Part shown: one piece after another, positions 1 through 12,920 of the stretch | Layout: each line of letters opens with the position of its first letter | How positions within the stretch are numbered: position 1 is the first letter of the stretch | From: Hypomyces perniciosus | Lineage: Eukaryota; Ascomycota; Sordariomycetes; Hypocreales; Hypocreaceae | Direction: 5' to 3' | Length of the DNA: 64,000 bases | NCBI GenBank assembly: GCA_008477525.1 | Contig: SPDT01000006.1 | Coordinates: forward strand, 4,801,501 to 4,865,500 | Made by a program: the position numbers and the translations under genes | Notes under the pieces: model-generated | The model's input: only the letters and a program-made list of their open reading frames with translations | What the model was told of the DNA's origin: nothing | Databases searched by the model: none

Positions 1-3000
1 CCGAGGTCATGATCTGGTCAAGACAAAAGGAGTAGTGATGTACATCTCGATAATATCGGACGGAATAGAAATGTGAGTCGCTTCAGATCTGTCATATTGC
101 AGTTCCAGACACCATCTGCAGAATCCTGCTAACAGTGCCATCCCTGTTTTGAGATGGATAAGTGTCCACCGAAAACTTCCACTGTTATGGGTCGAGTTCT
201 AAACGAGATCTCGGCCGAGAAAATGCCTCTGCAAGTGATTCAGGCCGACTCAACATTCCTGAGCGGGGTGATGGGAGGAGATTTCATGTTTATCCACTCC
301 GTGTTCCGATGGGCAATCCGTATGTCAACGACATGGATTTGTGAGGGATGCTATTGAGAATACCTGTACGGAGTACTTCGTAGTACCTACCTCTCTCACC
401 CAGGTGTGCGGGCATGTCATTTTGATGAGAGATGTTCCATCGACCTTGTGGCGAGTAGTCGTTGATTCCCAATAGGGAATATGCAACCTCAATCGGGTTT
501 ATCGGTGATGATTCGCTCGCCTATTATGGTCATGATCGAAACTTCTGCTTCATACTATTACTCGTAAACCACGTTTGCACGCTGCTGGTCCCCGTCGGCT
601 GCTGGCAGACCCCATGACCGCCCTTGCTCCAGTCAAATGGACGAGGCGTCGTTTGATGACACAGGTCCTTCAAACGAGAAACGAGTTGGTGTGACACGGA
701 ACCCGGGCGCAGTCTACGCTGGGGATAGCAGCCACTCCCGCAGCCATCAAGACGGCCTTCCAACGCCTTTTGCACTACTACTACCCATTTTGCACAACCT
801 CTCCCGGCATACAAGTGCTCGTAGGCATCGGTATAGGCGGCGGTGGGTATGGTTGAGAGGGGCCAAGGGGTGATATAGATGAGACTATTGGGGATTCCTA
901 AGGAAGGCCAGGACAATTGCGACCCTAAGTAGTACCTGTCAACTCCTCGAAACGTCCCTCCCTCGGGATAGGGCAATTATTGTAAATGTGCTCCGCTGCC
1001 CTACCAAAGTTACGTGTACTCAAACGCACTCAGCCGTGCTTAGGTGAGACACTCACGAGGGTCCAGTGGAGCGTGGGGAGAAACACGGCATGATGAGCGG
1101 CAAATTGGCGAGCGATCAAACAGTAGTAGTAGTAACAACAGAGGGCTTTGTGGCAGCGAGAAAGAATGAAAGAGCGGAGAAAAACAAAACCAAGGCTGTC
1201 ATTCGAGGATGGCGGAGGGGGAAAGCGGCGATGCTGCTGTACTCGTACTCCATCTCCGTACTCCGTACACCTGCACAGACTAGAGTTATGCATGGCCAAC
1301 AAGGCAGCAGCAGCATCGCATGTATGTTGTCCTTGGGGGCCGGCGTACAGTGGGCGGTTGACTCCTTCGCTTCTCCATTGTGAGACGTCTTTGATTCTAC
1401 GGTGGTGAGTGTGTTCGCCTCGTCTCCGTGGTTCGGGCTGGTCTGGTCGCTCGCCCTGTGCACAGCAGCAAATGGTTCGTGAGATACTGGAACAAACATT
1501 TGAAACCGAATCTTGATGCTTGACGTCGTGTGGGGTCAGGGCACACTCGCAGTAGATTCAAGTCTCAACGGCCTCCCTGCCTGGCCGGGGACTCATGTCT
1601 CTGTCACGACTCACCTGCACGCCGATGTGAAGATTCCCGTATGCAAATGACGGACTGGCGGTGTTTCTTGTTGCCTTGGCTGGCTGGCTGGTTGGCTGAA
1701 GCAAGAGAGAAAGCGGGTGTCTGTTTAGTTTGGTGGCCACGGCTGTGATACTGCTGGTGCTTGTGCTCGTATGTATGTATGAAGTAGTACTACTCCTCAT
1801 ACGACGTCGGAATATCTATGTCTCCATACGAGGAGAATGTTTGGCAAGGGTCGTAGTTGCTGTCGGATCTTGAGATTGGTTTGCGCCCGATATCCGACTC
1901 TCCGTCTCCCCGTTTCTCTTAATTTCACAGTCTTCTCCTGGTCTCATCATCGGGCTCCATAGCAACACTAATAGGAGGCCGTATTGACGGAAAATTCTGA
2001 AAGGCGGAGTCGCGTGAGAAAAATGTACTCGTACAGAAAAAAAAACAGGACCAGTGCTGACGGATCTGGTCTCCGACAAACCTTCCATAGACATTAGGGT
2101 CATCCACTGGCGTCTATGCTAATGCACCTCGGAGGCTCCTTCGAAATCTCGGTAGTTGTGCACTATTCTCTCCAGACTCCACGTTTAAGATTTGGTCAGC
2201 CTTATCCCGGCTTGGCCTGGTATTCGTTATGCCTAGGTAGGAAAAGAAAGAAAAGAACACACCCACCAGCCTGGTTCACCGTTTGCCTGACACGAGGGAG
2301 CGAACACATGTGCAAGCACATGAAAGCAAGCAAGCAATCAAGCAAGCAGCCAAGGAAGCAGCCATACTATTTCCCTCCCCTTCGCCCTTGTCTTGAAACA
2401 CATTCGATAACGTTACATACTTGTAGGTGCGCTGTTGTATACCACTATTATTACTGCTAGTACTACTCTGTACGAAGTACGAAGTACTGGCATCCGCATC
2501 CCCGTTCTTTGTCCCGCATTTCTCGTTCCCTTGCCCTCATCTCTTGGCGCGCCGGTTGCTCGCTGCCCTCGCACCGCACCGCACCAGACAGACAGCACGA
2601 GCAGTGGCATGTAGTATCGATTTGATTGCCCTCTTGCACCGGAAACTGCACAATACCCTCTGTTGTTTCGTTACACCCTTGTGCTGTACTTCGTACGACG
2701 GGCAGACACATTGGCAAGCATAGCCAGCAGCAGCAACAGTGAGAGGAGGTGCTGCAGAAGCAACACGCTGTATTGAACACGAGCCCTTGTGCTCTTGGTT
2801 CTGCTGCTCTTTTACTAGCTTTCCTCCTCCTTCTTCCCCTCCTCATCCTCCCCAATCCTCCTATTGACTGCCACTGCTCTACACAATTCCTCGTGTTTTT
2901 TTGCCTCCTCCCTGTTCGATATTCTACAGCCTGTCTCGCCCATCATTCCTCGAGCATATTATCCCTAGGCCTCTAGGGACTCGAGGGCACGGCAGCCATT

Positions 3001-4723
3001 GCCACATACATTCCGAAGCCGCATATTTGCGTGCGGACTAGACTCCTCGCCTCGACGTGGCTGACCTACATCTAACCCATCACACCCAGTGCTTTCGCCC
3101 CAATTTGCTTTCCTCGCACATCCTGTTCTCACCATACTCACTACTGCAGGACTCAACTCTCACCGGATATTCTCCTGTACCAACCCTAACTTGTTGAAGC
3201 ATATTGCCATTGTTCCTCGTATTTTTCTCCTGCTCTTCTCCGAGCTCCTTTTTATCTTCGCATCCTGTCGCACGTTTGTCCGCTCGAGAATCATTGTATT
3301 CATTCGTCCGCAACTTTGTACATGCCGATATAGCCAGTACTTACTCGAGCCCGTCCAGCAGACAAATATCTGCCGCTTATTCCGTCCTTACCGACTGAAA
3401 TTTCCGTGGCCACGCCTCTCGATAGCACGCAGGGCCGCTATCCGCGCTGGCTGACGATAGTACATAAGGCTGATTATTAAATCGGGTGGTTGTTCTTACT
3501 CTCCCCATAATAATCCCACTCCTTGTTTGTGTCTTTGTGTGGTGAGTTTAACCGAACATATCACAATGCGAGCAAAACACCGCCTTGGGCTGGGGAGCAT
3601 CACGTTTTGGAGGCCCTGTCCTTGCATACCCAACACGCCTTCTATTTACCCTTCCCCCCCCCTGCACCTGAACGAATGGTTGGCCATCAGCCTTATACCG
3701 ACAATAAAGGCTGCTGCCCCGTTTTTTGCCTCCATCCTCCGCATTCCAGCTCGTGCCCACTGTGCGGCGACTCCCCTGTTGCGCTTGGCCTCATTTGCAG
3801 TTGTTATGCGTCTCGTCATTCAGCTGCTGATCCGACTTCTGACTGAATCGCAGACCTCGAATTCGCGCCGGAAAAAAAACTCGAAACAACCGAGCCGGCA
3901 GTTGATACCGTATTCGCACGCATCAGACATTCCATCTGTACAAGTACGTACAATAACTACTAAAGGCGACGTTTTTGTTTGGGTGCCTGTCGGTTCCTTG
4001 GCAGGTATCTTGCGCACCGTACCGTAGCGCTATCGTATCCCCGTGGAGCCCCCGAGGCACAGGGTCCAGGCCCCAAAATCGGCTATCTTTATAGCGCCTG
4101 AACTACCCCCGGCGTTCCCCATCCCGCCTACTCCGAACCAGCACTCCGTAACAAGTCCGTGCTGAACAGGCCCTTCCTTGGGCGCCCGCTGTTGGGTCTG
4201 TATTATTTCTGGTCCTCTTTTTTTTTTTTTTGGATTTTACATAGCGCAAATTCTCCCTCCGGAGTAATCCTGTTGGGACAGTATCTTCCACTAAAGCAAC
4301 CGGTCTCGAACGCTTCCGCTCTCCGCTTAAAACCACGCGCCATGATGGCCACTGCAGTGAGTTGAAGACCAATATTCTTCCCTCCCTTTTTCGTCCGCAC
4401 CCTGCAACAGCACCAGGCCCCAGGCCCCAAGTCCCAACTCCTCGCCCACCCCCCCAGCCTGATGATCCTGGCGCGGAACTACGACGTCAGAGGGGGGCTG
4501 TTTCTGTGTCTCAAGGTTGCACCAAACTAGCAGACGCGGAACAAGGCTTGATTCGCTCTTGGCGGGTCACAAAGGGCCTGACCATTTGACTTTCTCCCCA
4601 CGCTTTGTCCTCGACCCAACTCCATCTCAGTATTTTGTTCCGTTTCGCTCTCTGACCGCCGCACAATCGCTAACTTGTCTATCTTCTGCTCTTCAGACGC
4701 GGCCGAGGGCATACCAGTTCGCC
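1..4723. other. gene-poor spacer upstream of the Puf gene
   Basis: No ORF here looks like a known protein, and none shows a convincing chain of exons. The visible ORFs are short, lie on both strands and are rich in low-complexity stretches. The stretch holds pyrimidine-rich tracts (about 2780-3260 and 4360-4720), AAGC-type simple repeats near 2328-2365, and several copies of the TAC-NNN-GTA palindrome (367-382, 1259-1267, 2471-2486, 2687-2695). The last 500 bases, C/T-rich, are probably the promoter and 5' UTR of the Puf gene. Confidence 0.5.
367..382. repeat. double TAC-NNN-GTA palindrome
   Basis: Two overlapping 9-mers, TACGGAGTA and TACTTCGTA, fuse into a 16-base unit. The same two 9-mers or their reverse complements recur more than 20 times in the spacers of this window. 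Confidence 0.7.
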
Positions 4724-7372
4724 ATGCCCTCTGGAACTACTGACAAGCCTCAGCAGCCCAAGGGCTCGGGCTTCCCTGGCTCCAACCTGTACCCTAATAA
4801 GAACATCTGGACGTCATCCTTTCCCCAGCGATCCATCGGCTCCAAAGGTGTGTTGTGTTGCCATGCATCCCGGGCCGTGGTCCATTGCGCCAGCGCCCGT
4901 TGCCAGCGCGAGAATACTAATGATGGCGACGCAGATTCCGACGAGAATCCCACTGGCTCCAGTGCCCTCAACGCAAACTCTGAGGCCGACGTCTGGGGCA
5001 CTAATCCCTGGAACCCCGAGAATCCTTCTCGCTCTGTTTCCAACTCACCTGGTCGAATTCGAGATGGAGGCATTTCCAACAGCTCTGCCTACTACGATCA
5101 TCACCATGCCGCGATCGGCATGAAGAAAGGAAACTTTGGCGTTAACAACTTCCAGGACGAGCCCGAAGTCTATGGATCCGCATTTCCGTCACAGAAGCGA
5201 GGCGCTCAAGATGCGGCATACATGGACTCTATCTCAGCCTTTGCACCCTCACGAGAAGCGAGTCTGCCGCCTTCGCGACACTCCCAGGGCTCTCCAGCTT
5301 TCGCAGAACTTTACCATACTGGCCACACGCCCAGCAACTCGATCCATTCCCAAAGACAGATATCCAACCACTCCATCTCCTTCCCAACACAGTCGGCGAA
5401 TCAACGGGCATTCAATCTCAACAAGCAGGTCGAGGAAGAGCTTGCATTCCGCTATCGTCACTTCACCTTGGAGAACTCCGCGAATGGCCAAATGTTCAAC
5501 CCTGCCTCGCAACCTTTCCAGTTTAACCCCGGTTCTCAGCCTTGGATAGGCGATAACGGCGCCTCGAGGTTTGGAAATGGCTTGGAATTCAACCCCGAGC
5601 ACCTGCCAGCACACATATCGACCATGAAGCGACCATCGATTGACAGAATCTCACCAGCGCCTAGTTATCGACTGGAGACAGGCAACAGTAGCCCAAGGGG
5701 CTTCGCCGTTACTCCAGATTCTTGGATGTCGAGGCCATCGTCTCGGGATCCCAGGACGGCCGAGTATGATCGGAGATCATCGTCTCAGCAGTATGCCAAT
5801 TACCCCCAGTTCTACCCAAACCAGTATCCATATACCGGCTTCCCGCCTCCGTACTCACCCTCTTTCCCCGATCCATATGTTCAGAGCCCCCGCCATCCCA
5901 TGCTCTCTGGCTATAACCTTGCAGCCATTCATCCGGCATATTCCCTCGGCCCTGCCCTCGGCCCTGCACTCCCACCTGTCAGACCAACCAGGGACCAAGA
6001 TCCAGGCAAAGGCATGCGCAGTGTTCTACTTGACGAGTTCCGACTGAGCAACAAGTCGAGCAAGCGATACGAGCTTCGGGATATCTACAACCATGTCGTA
6101 GAGTTCAGTGGGGACCAACACGGCTCGAGGTTCATCCAGCAAAAGTTGGAGACTGCCAACAGCGATGAAAAACAGCAGGTGTTTTGTGAGATTGAGCCAA
6201 ATGCAATCCAACTGATGAAGGATGTCTTTGGAAACTACGTCGTTCAAAAGTTCTTTGAACATGGAAACCAACTCCAAAAGAAGATTCTGGCAGAGAAGAT
6301 GAAGGGCAAGGTTGTCGACCTGTCTGTCCAGGTCTACGCATGTCGGGTGGTTCAAAAGGTGAGTTCTCTTATGATAAATTTGTATATATTTTGACTAACG
6401 CTATTCACCTTCTCTTTTCAGGCACTGGAGCATGTCTTGGTAGAGCAGCAAGCCGAGCTGACGAAAGAGCTGGAGCCCGAAATCCTCAGAGTCATCAAGG
6501 ACCAAAACGGCAACCACGTCGTACAGAAAATCATCGAGCTTGTCCCTAGACAGTACATCGACTTTATCATGAACACGATCCGTGGGCAGGTGACGCCACT
6601 TGCCTCTCATACCTATGGCTGCCGAGTCATTCAGCGCATGCTTGAACATGGTACCGAGGCCGATAAGGCGGAAATTATGGGCGAGCTGCACGCTTCTGCC
6701 CAGATCTTGATAACTGACCAATATGGCAATTACGTTGCGCAGCATGTCATTCAGAACGGCATGCCGGAGGATCGGGAGAGGATCATCCAGTTGGTCATGG
6801 CCCAGCTACTCACTCTGTCGAAGCACAAATTTGCATCGAATGTGGTGGAAAAGTGCATCGAACATGGAACACCCGGGCAACGCACCACCATTCGGGAGCA
6901 GCTTACGACGGCTGGAAGTGATGGAAACAACCCTTTGCAGCAGATGATGAGGGACCAATACGGCAACTATGTCATTCGTAAGTTGCAATCCAATGCAGAT
7001 GCAAGTCAATTTATTGGATACTAACTTTGGGTAGAAAAGCTGCTGGGTCAGCTTCAGGGAGTCGAACGCGAAACCCTGGTTGAAGATATCAAGCCCCAGT
7101 TCTTCACCCTCAAAAAGAATGGAGCCTCGAGGCAGCTTCAGGCATTGGAGAAGCTCCTCGGACTAGGCACTGCAAAGAGCGAACAAGCTCAATCGGACAC
7201 GAGCTCAGTGGCTGAAACTCCCCTCCTGACCGACGAGCCCAACAGCCCCCAGAGCAGCAGCCCACCAAGCACGCATGTCAGTGCCATTGGTATTCTATCT
7301 GATGACAAACCGAAAGCGCCTAGCAAAATTGCCGACAGGATCACACTGCATGTTCAGGATGAAGAAGCTTAG
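4724..7372 (+). CDS. Pumilio-family (Puf) RNA-binding protein
   Basis: Sequence-specific 3' UTR binding protein expected to repress or localise target mRNAs in the cytoplasm. Proposed exons 4724-4847, 4935-6358, 6422-6977, 7035-7372 give 813 residues. The long N-terminal part (about 1-395) is low-complexity, rich in Ser, Asn, Pro and Gln, as in other fungal Pufs. Eight Puf repeats follow (about 400-750). The recognition triplets read in order: SRFIQ, NYVVQ, CRVVQ, NHVVQ, CRVIQ, NYVAQ, SNVVE, NYVIQ. By the known Puf code this set reads UGUAUAUA, the class of human PUM1 and yeast Puf3. The ATG at 4724 is chosen because homologous-looking sequence begins there; the frame is open further upstream. 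Intron 1 (87 nt) is a multiple of three and stop-free, so its splicing rests on the donor GTGTGT, ACTAAT and CAG only. Introns 2 and 3 are supported by repeat continuity across the junctions. Confidence 0.93.
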
Positions 7373-8724
7373 AACGACACAGCATTCCTGATGCCGAGGC
7401 AATATCTCTACATGACAGTCGTTACTTTCAACATATGTATTATGACGACAACCCCTTGACCTATCGGCTCAACTATGGAATCGCTTACCGATCTAGTGAG
7501 GGGTGGAATCAACATAGATCACCAAACATTTCATGGGACAGTATACTCATCACATCATACGCATACATTTTTCTAATACAGCGAATGGGAACCGAGACAA
7601 CGCTTGGGTGCTCCTAGTCACCAGGACGACTACGCATTATATGTAGTTTCTGGATATTTGTCAGAACGAACGAGTCGAAATTGATAATGGCCATTTGATT
7701 GCCTCAACCACTTTGGCATTTTAACGGATAACGAAACAAAAAATGGGATATTTATTTATTTATTTATTTATTGGGGAACATGGGTGGTTTTCATTTTATC
7801 CTCGGCTTCTTCGGCTTTTCTACCTACTTGGTCACTCCTTTCCAGCGGTTGTTCTAAGCTTCGCAAGTAATGGACCGGTGGGTGAGGGAAAAGCAAATTT
7901 GGAACCGGGCAGCGATGGGTACATTCGGGTAACAGGGATGAATCTGTATTTTATCTTTGGGTGTGCGAGGAGTGGTTATCTGGGTCTGAGGGCATGTCCA
8001 TAGAACTTGTAGAAATGGGACATTTAAATTTTGATGAGTTTGGATGAGGCCAGCTGATTGGCTTGCTATGTGCGTGATTCGAGCAGAGTACTTCGTACAG
8101 GCATGAATAATAATATCGGTTAATTCTGTACAACACAACATGCCCCATCGTCTGTATAGATAGATACTTTGTACTTTGTACTTCGTAGATGGTTTACAAT
8201 ATCACGTCGGCACTGAAGCTGAGAGCCAAGCTTGTTATCGGACTAGGTCGGGCCTTGTTGGGTGTGACCGCTTTTTGTGTTCTGGCGAATGTACTTCGTA
8301 AGCCCGATGCATGCAATAACAGATATCACCAATGGGAGATACAGCTGGACTATGGGGGCGGCGTGGAAATGAGGTGCGTCTGAATGGACAGGGCTGTGTT
8401 GTGATATCTCGTGATCCATGCATTACATATACTCCGTACTAGTAGTAGTATTCCAGCTCTATGCATGTCAGCGTATGATGACGAGACGAACGGGTCAACA
8501 TTTCAGCGTGCGCTAATGACCTCAAACTCCTTTGCGCCGACTTCGCACTTCATCCGACGATAGCCATTTTGCGGAACAACACCACGTCGTCCCACACAAA
8601 ACGACACTCAAATACTCTACAATACCAATACCATCACTCCCCATGAACCCGCCAAAAGCGATCCCTTTGGATATCCGACGACGCGACGCGACAGCCCTGC
8701 CATCGTCTGACATGGTTGCCCGCA
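7373..8724. other. spacer between Puf and CCDC90-like genes
   Basis: No gene seen. It holds the Puf 3' UTR, a TATT microsatellite at about 7748-7774, and TAC-NNN-GTA palindromes at 8089-8097, 8179-8187, 8292-8300 and 8430-8438. The last 200 bases are the likely promoter and 5' UTR of the next gene. Confidence 0.5.
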
Positions 8725-10150
8725 ATGGCCACTGGCAGACTGACGTTCCTGTACCCACACCTGCTGCGTGCTGCGGCTGCGAGGGGCAGCGTCCCGTCGT
8801 GGAGCGGAGCGGTTGAGGCTGCTGGCGGCAGTGCTGTAAGGGGATTGGGCACGAGGCCGAACAGTTCGTTTGCGAAGAGGCATGGAAAGGCGGTTGAACC
8901 GGCTGATTGGGAGAAGCAACAGCAACCGCAGGAACCGTCCGCAAAGACCCCGGATGCGAAGCCACAGGACGACCAGCCCAAGACCGAGATCGGCAAGCTA
9001 TATTTCCAACATGCGGATCAGAAAGGTGCGCAGGAGGTGACCAAAGATGCTCCTGAGACCGAGGCCGCGGTCCCCACACAACAAGAGGAGCAAGCAGAGT
9101 CTCCAGAGCCGACAAGTGCCGATCCTATCGCCAGCCCGCCGAGTCAGACCCAACAGGTCGATTCAAATGATCCAGACGCAAGTGCTTCGGTTAAGCAGGC
9201 TGAGGGGCGTCGGCAAGCCAAGGACGGACCCGAGACGGTCTTTTACATGGGCGCCCCCGAGAGCGTTCCGCAGCAGCAGCAGCAACAAGCGCCGCAACAA
9301 CAACCACCACAGCAGCAACCACCAGCCTTCTTGCTGCCGAAATATGTCCATCACTTTGACAGCTATTCTCTTGTCAAGGAGCTACAGGAGGGAAGTTATT
9401 CAAACGATCAGGCCATAACGATGATGAAGGCTATCAGGGGCATTCTAGCGCACAACCTAGACATGGCACAGGCGAGGCTGGTCAGCAAGAGTGATGTAGA
9501 GAACGTGGGTATCACTCGTCTCACCACGTCCAAACTGAAAGATGGCATGTCGGCTAATACTGAGACACAATAGGAGTCCTATCTGTTCTCTGCGGCGTGC
9601 TCTGAATTGAGCGCCGAGATTAAGAACAATCGACGGATACAGGACGAGCAGATGCGGCAGCAGCGGACGCATCTGCAGCATGAGGTCGATATCCTGACGC
9701 AGACGCTGAACCAGGAGCTGCTCACATTGACTGACAACGTGCGGGGACTATTCAATGACCGAAAGATGGTCGTCAGGGAGGAGCAAAAGGCAGTAGAGAG
9801 CGCTGTAAGTCTCTTGATATATATATATATATACCCCCTCGCTGCGGTTCATAGTCTCTGACACGGTGCAGATTCAAAAAATCAACTATAAGATGAGCAT
9901 CATGCTCAGCAGTGACTCCAAGTCAGAAATTGAAGGCGTGCGGTGGATCCTAATCCGGCGATCGGTCCTGGGCATCATCTTCATGGCAATCTTGACTCTG
10001 GGGACGATACGCTACGCTACATACGTCAGCCATGAGCATCAGAGGGAGGCGGACCGCAAGAAGAAAGAAGAGGAGGATTTGAGGAGGAATGGCGGCAAGG
10101 CTGATCGCAGCTCTGCACCCGATGCAGCGGCCATCTTAGCGGCGAGTTGA
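8725..10150 (+). CDS. CCDC90/DUF1640-like mitochondrial coiled-coil membrane protein
   Basis: Member of the CCDC90 family (yeast Fmp32, human MCUR1/CCDC90B), inner-membrane proteins linked to respiratory complex assembly or the calcium uniporter. Exons 8725-9504, 9574-9804 and 9872-10150 give 429 residues. The N-terminus is basic and hydrophobic, as expected of a mitochondrial presequence. Residues about 50-210 are a disordered Gln/Pro/Glu-rich linker with a CAG-encoded polyglutamine run (about 9270-9327). The family core starts at about residue 211 with HHFDSYSLVKELQ and includes SKSDVENE followed by SYLF across intron 1. A long coiled coil follows, then one transmembrane helix near residues 366-390 (RSVLGIIFMAILTL) and a charged tail. 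The start is the first ATG of the frame. Joining at 9504/9574 restores the conserved family motif, which supports the weak donor GTGGGT. The exact molecular role is not settled for the family. Confidence 0.88.
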
Positions 10151-11179
10151 TTGATGGAATCAAGTTCAACAGGTTGAGGTTTGAGCTGGCCTTGGCCTCT
10201 GTGTATAGAAAGTCGATGACGGCGATGATGATGACGATTAGTGAGTGTATATGACTGTGTGAGTTGGGAACTGATACCCTTTAGACATGAGAGAAAAGCA
10301 GAGGAGGGGGAAGAAAAAGCATGGAGTTTATGGTCATGATAGGATTGGGAGCATCAGATGGGCCCTCAACGGATGCAGTGTTTACAGCACAACACTTGTT
10401 TCTTTAACAAAACAAGAGGAGAGAGATACCACAAGAGCTTTTGACACGTCCTTTCTTAATTGTTTTACCATTTCCTGGTATCCTTGGATAATACTGGATT
10501 TGGCCAGTGGGATATTTCGTGCGACGCTCCAAGCTGGAAACTGGATGTCACCTCAGACACATTAGACCTTCTGAATCTGGATAACAACAAGGAATCGGAC
10601 TTTTGAAATCTCGACCTGCCCGCCTGGCAGAGTGAGTGCGCAATACCTGGACTTGGATATGCCCGGAGCCAGTTTCGAGAATTGATCAAACCTGCAGACA
10701 AAATCAGTAAGTCGAATCATGTCTCTTTATTGCAGCGGCAACTTTGCGGCTGTCTTCTCAGCTCAGCCAATTCTCGTTATTTTGTAGCGTCTCTGCGGAG
10801 TGGCATAGCTGTCTCATATCAAACCGCAGCTTAATCAATCAAGACATGGCAAATTAAAGCAATATTATTCTCCAGTGTTAAATACAGGTACTAGTATAAC
10901 TATTTCCTTGATTGTTCTCGGCATTGTGATGGTTTGGAGTCTGATGACATTACTACAAGGCACTGGCCTCCTCCGTCGTCATCACGTGCTTCCAATGCTA
11001 ATTCAACGTCAAGTCAACCCCACGTCGCGTCTCCCCGACACACGCTCCAACATTTACTATACTACTACAGTACCACAAAGTAGTGCTATCACAGGGAGAT
11101 GTTGTATATCCCCACGATAAGGAATTGAATCCCCGTTCCCATATTCATTCCTCCTTTCTCAGTGTCTACACTACACACA
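10151..11179. other. spacer between CCDC90-like and NNF1 genes
   Basis: No gene seen. Short ORFs on both strands have no recognisable features. The region contains ATG-rich simple sequence near 10215-10240 and the promoter of the NNF1 gene. The bases before 11180 end in an A-rich context (ACACACAATGG) suited to translation start. Confidence 0.5.
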
Positions 11180-12138
11180 ATGGCCGCCCCAGACCCATCG
11201 CCCGCACCACAAACATCAGCCACAGACGACACTCCCATGCAAACCGACGAAGCAGCACCACCACCCACAGCAGACAGCGACACACATCGACAAGACGCAG
11301 ACCCCAATACAGAAGCCGCAGAAGCTGAAGCAGAAGATGCTGAAGCAGAAGATGCTGAAGCTCCGGAATCGCCTCCCCCCCCTCAGCGCCACACCCCCGG
11401 CCCGCGCGCAACTCGTCTTCTCCAACTCTACGAGCACAGTCTCAAGCGCACGCTCGGAAAGCTGAAATGGGACAACTTCGCCGCGTGCTATCCCACAGTC
11501 GCCAAGAGGGCTGAGCCAGTGCTGAAGCAAGTGCAAGCGCAAATGGTGGAGAAACTAGGCGAAAAGTGCGAAGTACGTTTTCCTCTTCTTTTCTTCATTA
11601 CACACTATTTCTGGGCATGGTGGGAAGAGGAGACTGACAATGCTGGCTGTATAGAAAGAGTTTGAAGCCATCATGCTCCAACGACAAGTCATCCCCAAAC
11701 TGAACGAACTCGAAACCCTCATCGGCGATGCCTCCCGCCGTCGTACCACCTCCTCTGGCCCAGAGCCCACGCCGTACGTCTCTCCTCTCTTCCTCTCTTC
11801 TCCTTCGTCACGTCGCTAACCACGCCGCAATGATTAGGCCTCACCTCCTCCCTGCGTCAGCCATCATAACTGCCCACCTCACTCCCTCCCTAACCTCGCA
11901 CCAATCCAACCTCAACGCCCGCCTCCAAACCTTCCAGTCCCACAACGCCATCCTCTACGAACAAATCCAGCATCAGCGCTCCGAAATCGATGCCCTGCTG
12001 CAAGCTCTCGAAGTCGCCGTGGGTGATGTCCATGGTGCGAATGCCGCTCTAGGACCCATCGTCAATCAGTTAGCTGCCGAGTCAAGACAGGCTAATGTGG
12101 ATGTGAAGCCAGAAGGAGGAGGGGCGCCGTCGAGCTAA
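11180..12138 (+). CDS. NNF1: Nnf1, kinetochore MIND/Mis12 complex subunit
   Basis: Nnf1 is one of four subunits of the Mis12 (MIND) complex that bridges inner centromere proteins to Ndc80 at the outer kinetochore. Exons 11180-11572, 11655-11773 and 11838-12138 give 270 residues. Residues 1-75 are acidic, with Ala-Glu repeats (EAEDAEAEDAEA). The family core begins near residue 78 (TRLLQLYEHSLKRTL) and includes WDNFAACYPT and VEKLGEKCEKEFE, the latter crossing intron 1. The last third is a coiled coil (HQSNLNARLQTFQSHN). Intron 2 splits codon CC|G, and the frame is restored to a stop at 12138. The length is a little above the yeast protein because of the acidic N-terminus. It converges with the PH-domain gene. 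Confidence 0.88.
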
Positions 12139-12920
12139 TCAGTTAGCCCCCTTCACTTGACTAGGAAGAAAAAGGTTGAAGTGTGTGGATGGATTGCATG
12201 GGATATGGGGAATACATAAACATTGGACATACGCTCATTCAACAGGTTTGAATGGCTGACGAAAGTAACAGAGGGCGGCAGAACTTTTTGGAAGGCGAAC
12301 TGGTTGGGTTGGGACGCGAAATGATACCCCTTGACATTTACATTTCCACTTCAAGTTGAGACGACGTGTAATACGTAGTCTCTAAGCTGCAACTATAAAA
12401 ATCTCCAATTCCTCACATGAGGCTGATGACCGATTCGCGTGTAATCACGTAGTTTTGAATAGCTCACCGATGGAGCCGAATCCGACTAGCTTATATACAT
12501 CTCATCTGCTATACAACAAGGAGAAATGTACATGTCTAAAAATGCATAAAAAAAACTCCGTTCCATGTTCTCGTCGCCGCGGGTGTGTATAAGTAATGCT
12601 CCGTCCAGACGCCTCATGCCCAAAAGGAAAAGAAAACAATCAACGCCTTTTCCGCCAGCCCATGTGCTGGGTCTCTCCACTATGCAGCTCCCATATGAGT
12701 GTGCCAGCGCCTCAAGACACCGGGCGCAAGTATACAATTGCAAGAAAAATAACATCGTCGACCAGGCTCGCGGTAGGTCTCCTCTGTTGGCCATGTCGGG
12801 GTATATCCAGCCAATGAATGCGTATATCCGTAGTAATGAAACAACCCTTTCTAACCCGTTAATCGTACTGCTCGGGACGTCGTTTTGTGGCGTTCGATTT
12901 CTGGCAAAACCGAAAGCCTT
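12139..12920. other. convergent 3' spacer
   Basis: Lies between the stops of NNF1 (+) and the PH-domain gene (-), so it holds two 3' UTRs. Short ORFs on both strands are not convincing. Nothing else seen. Confidence 0.5.
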
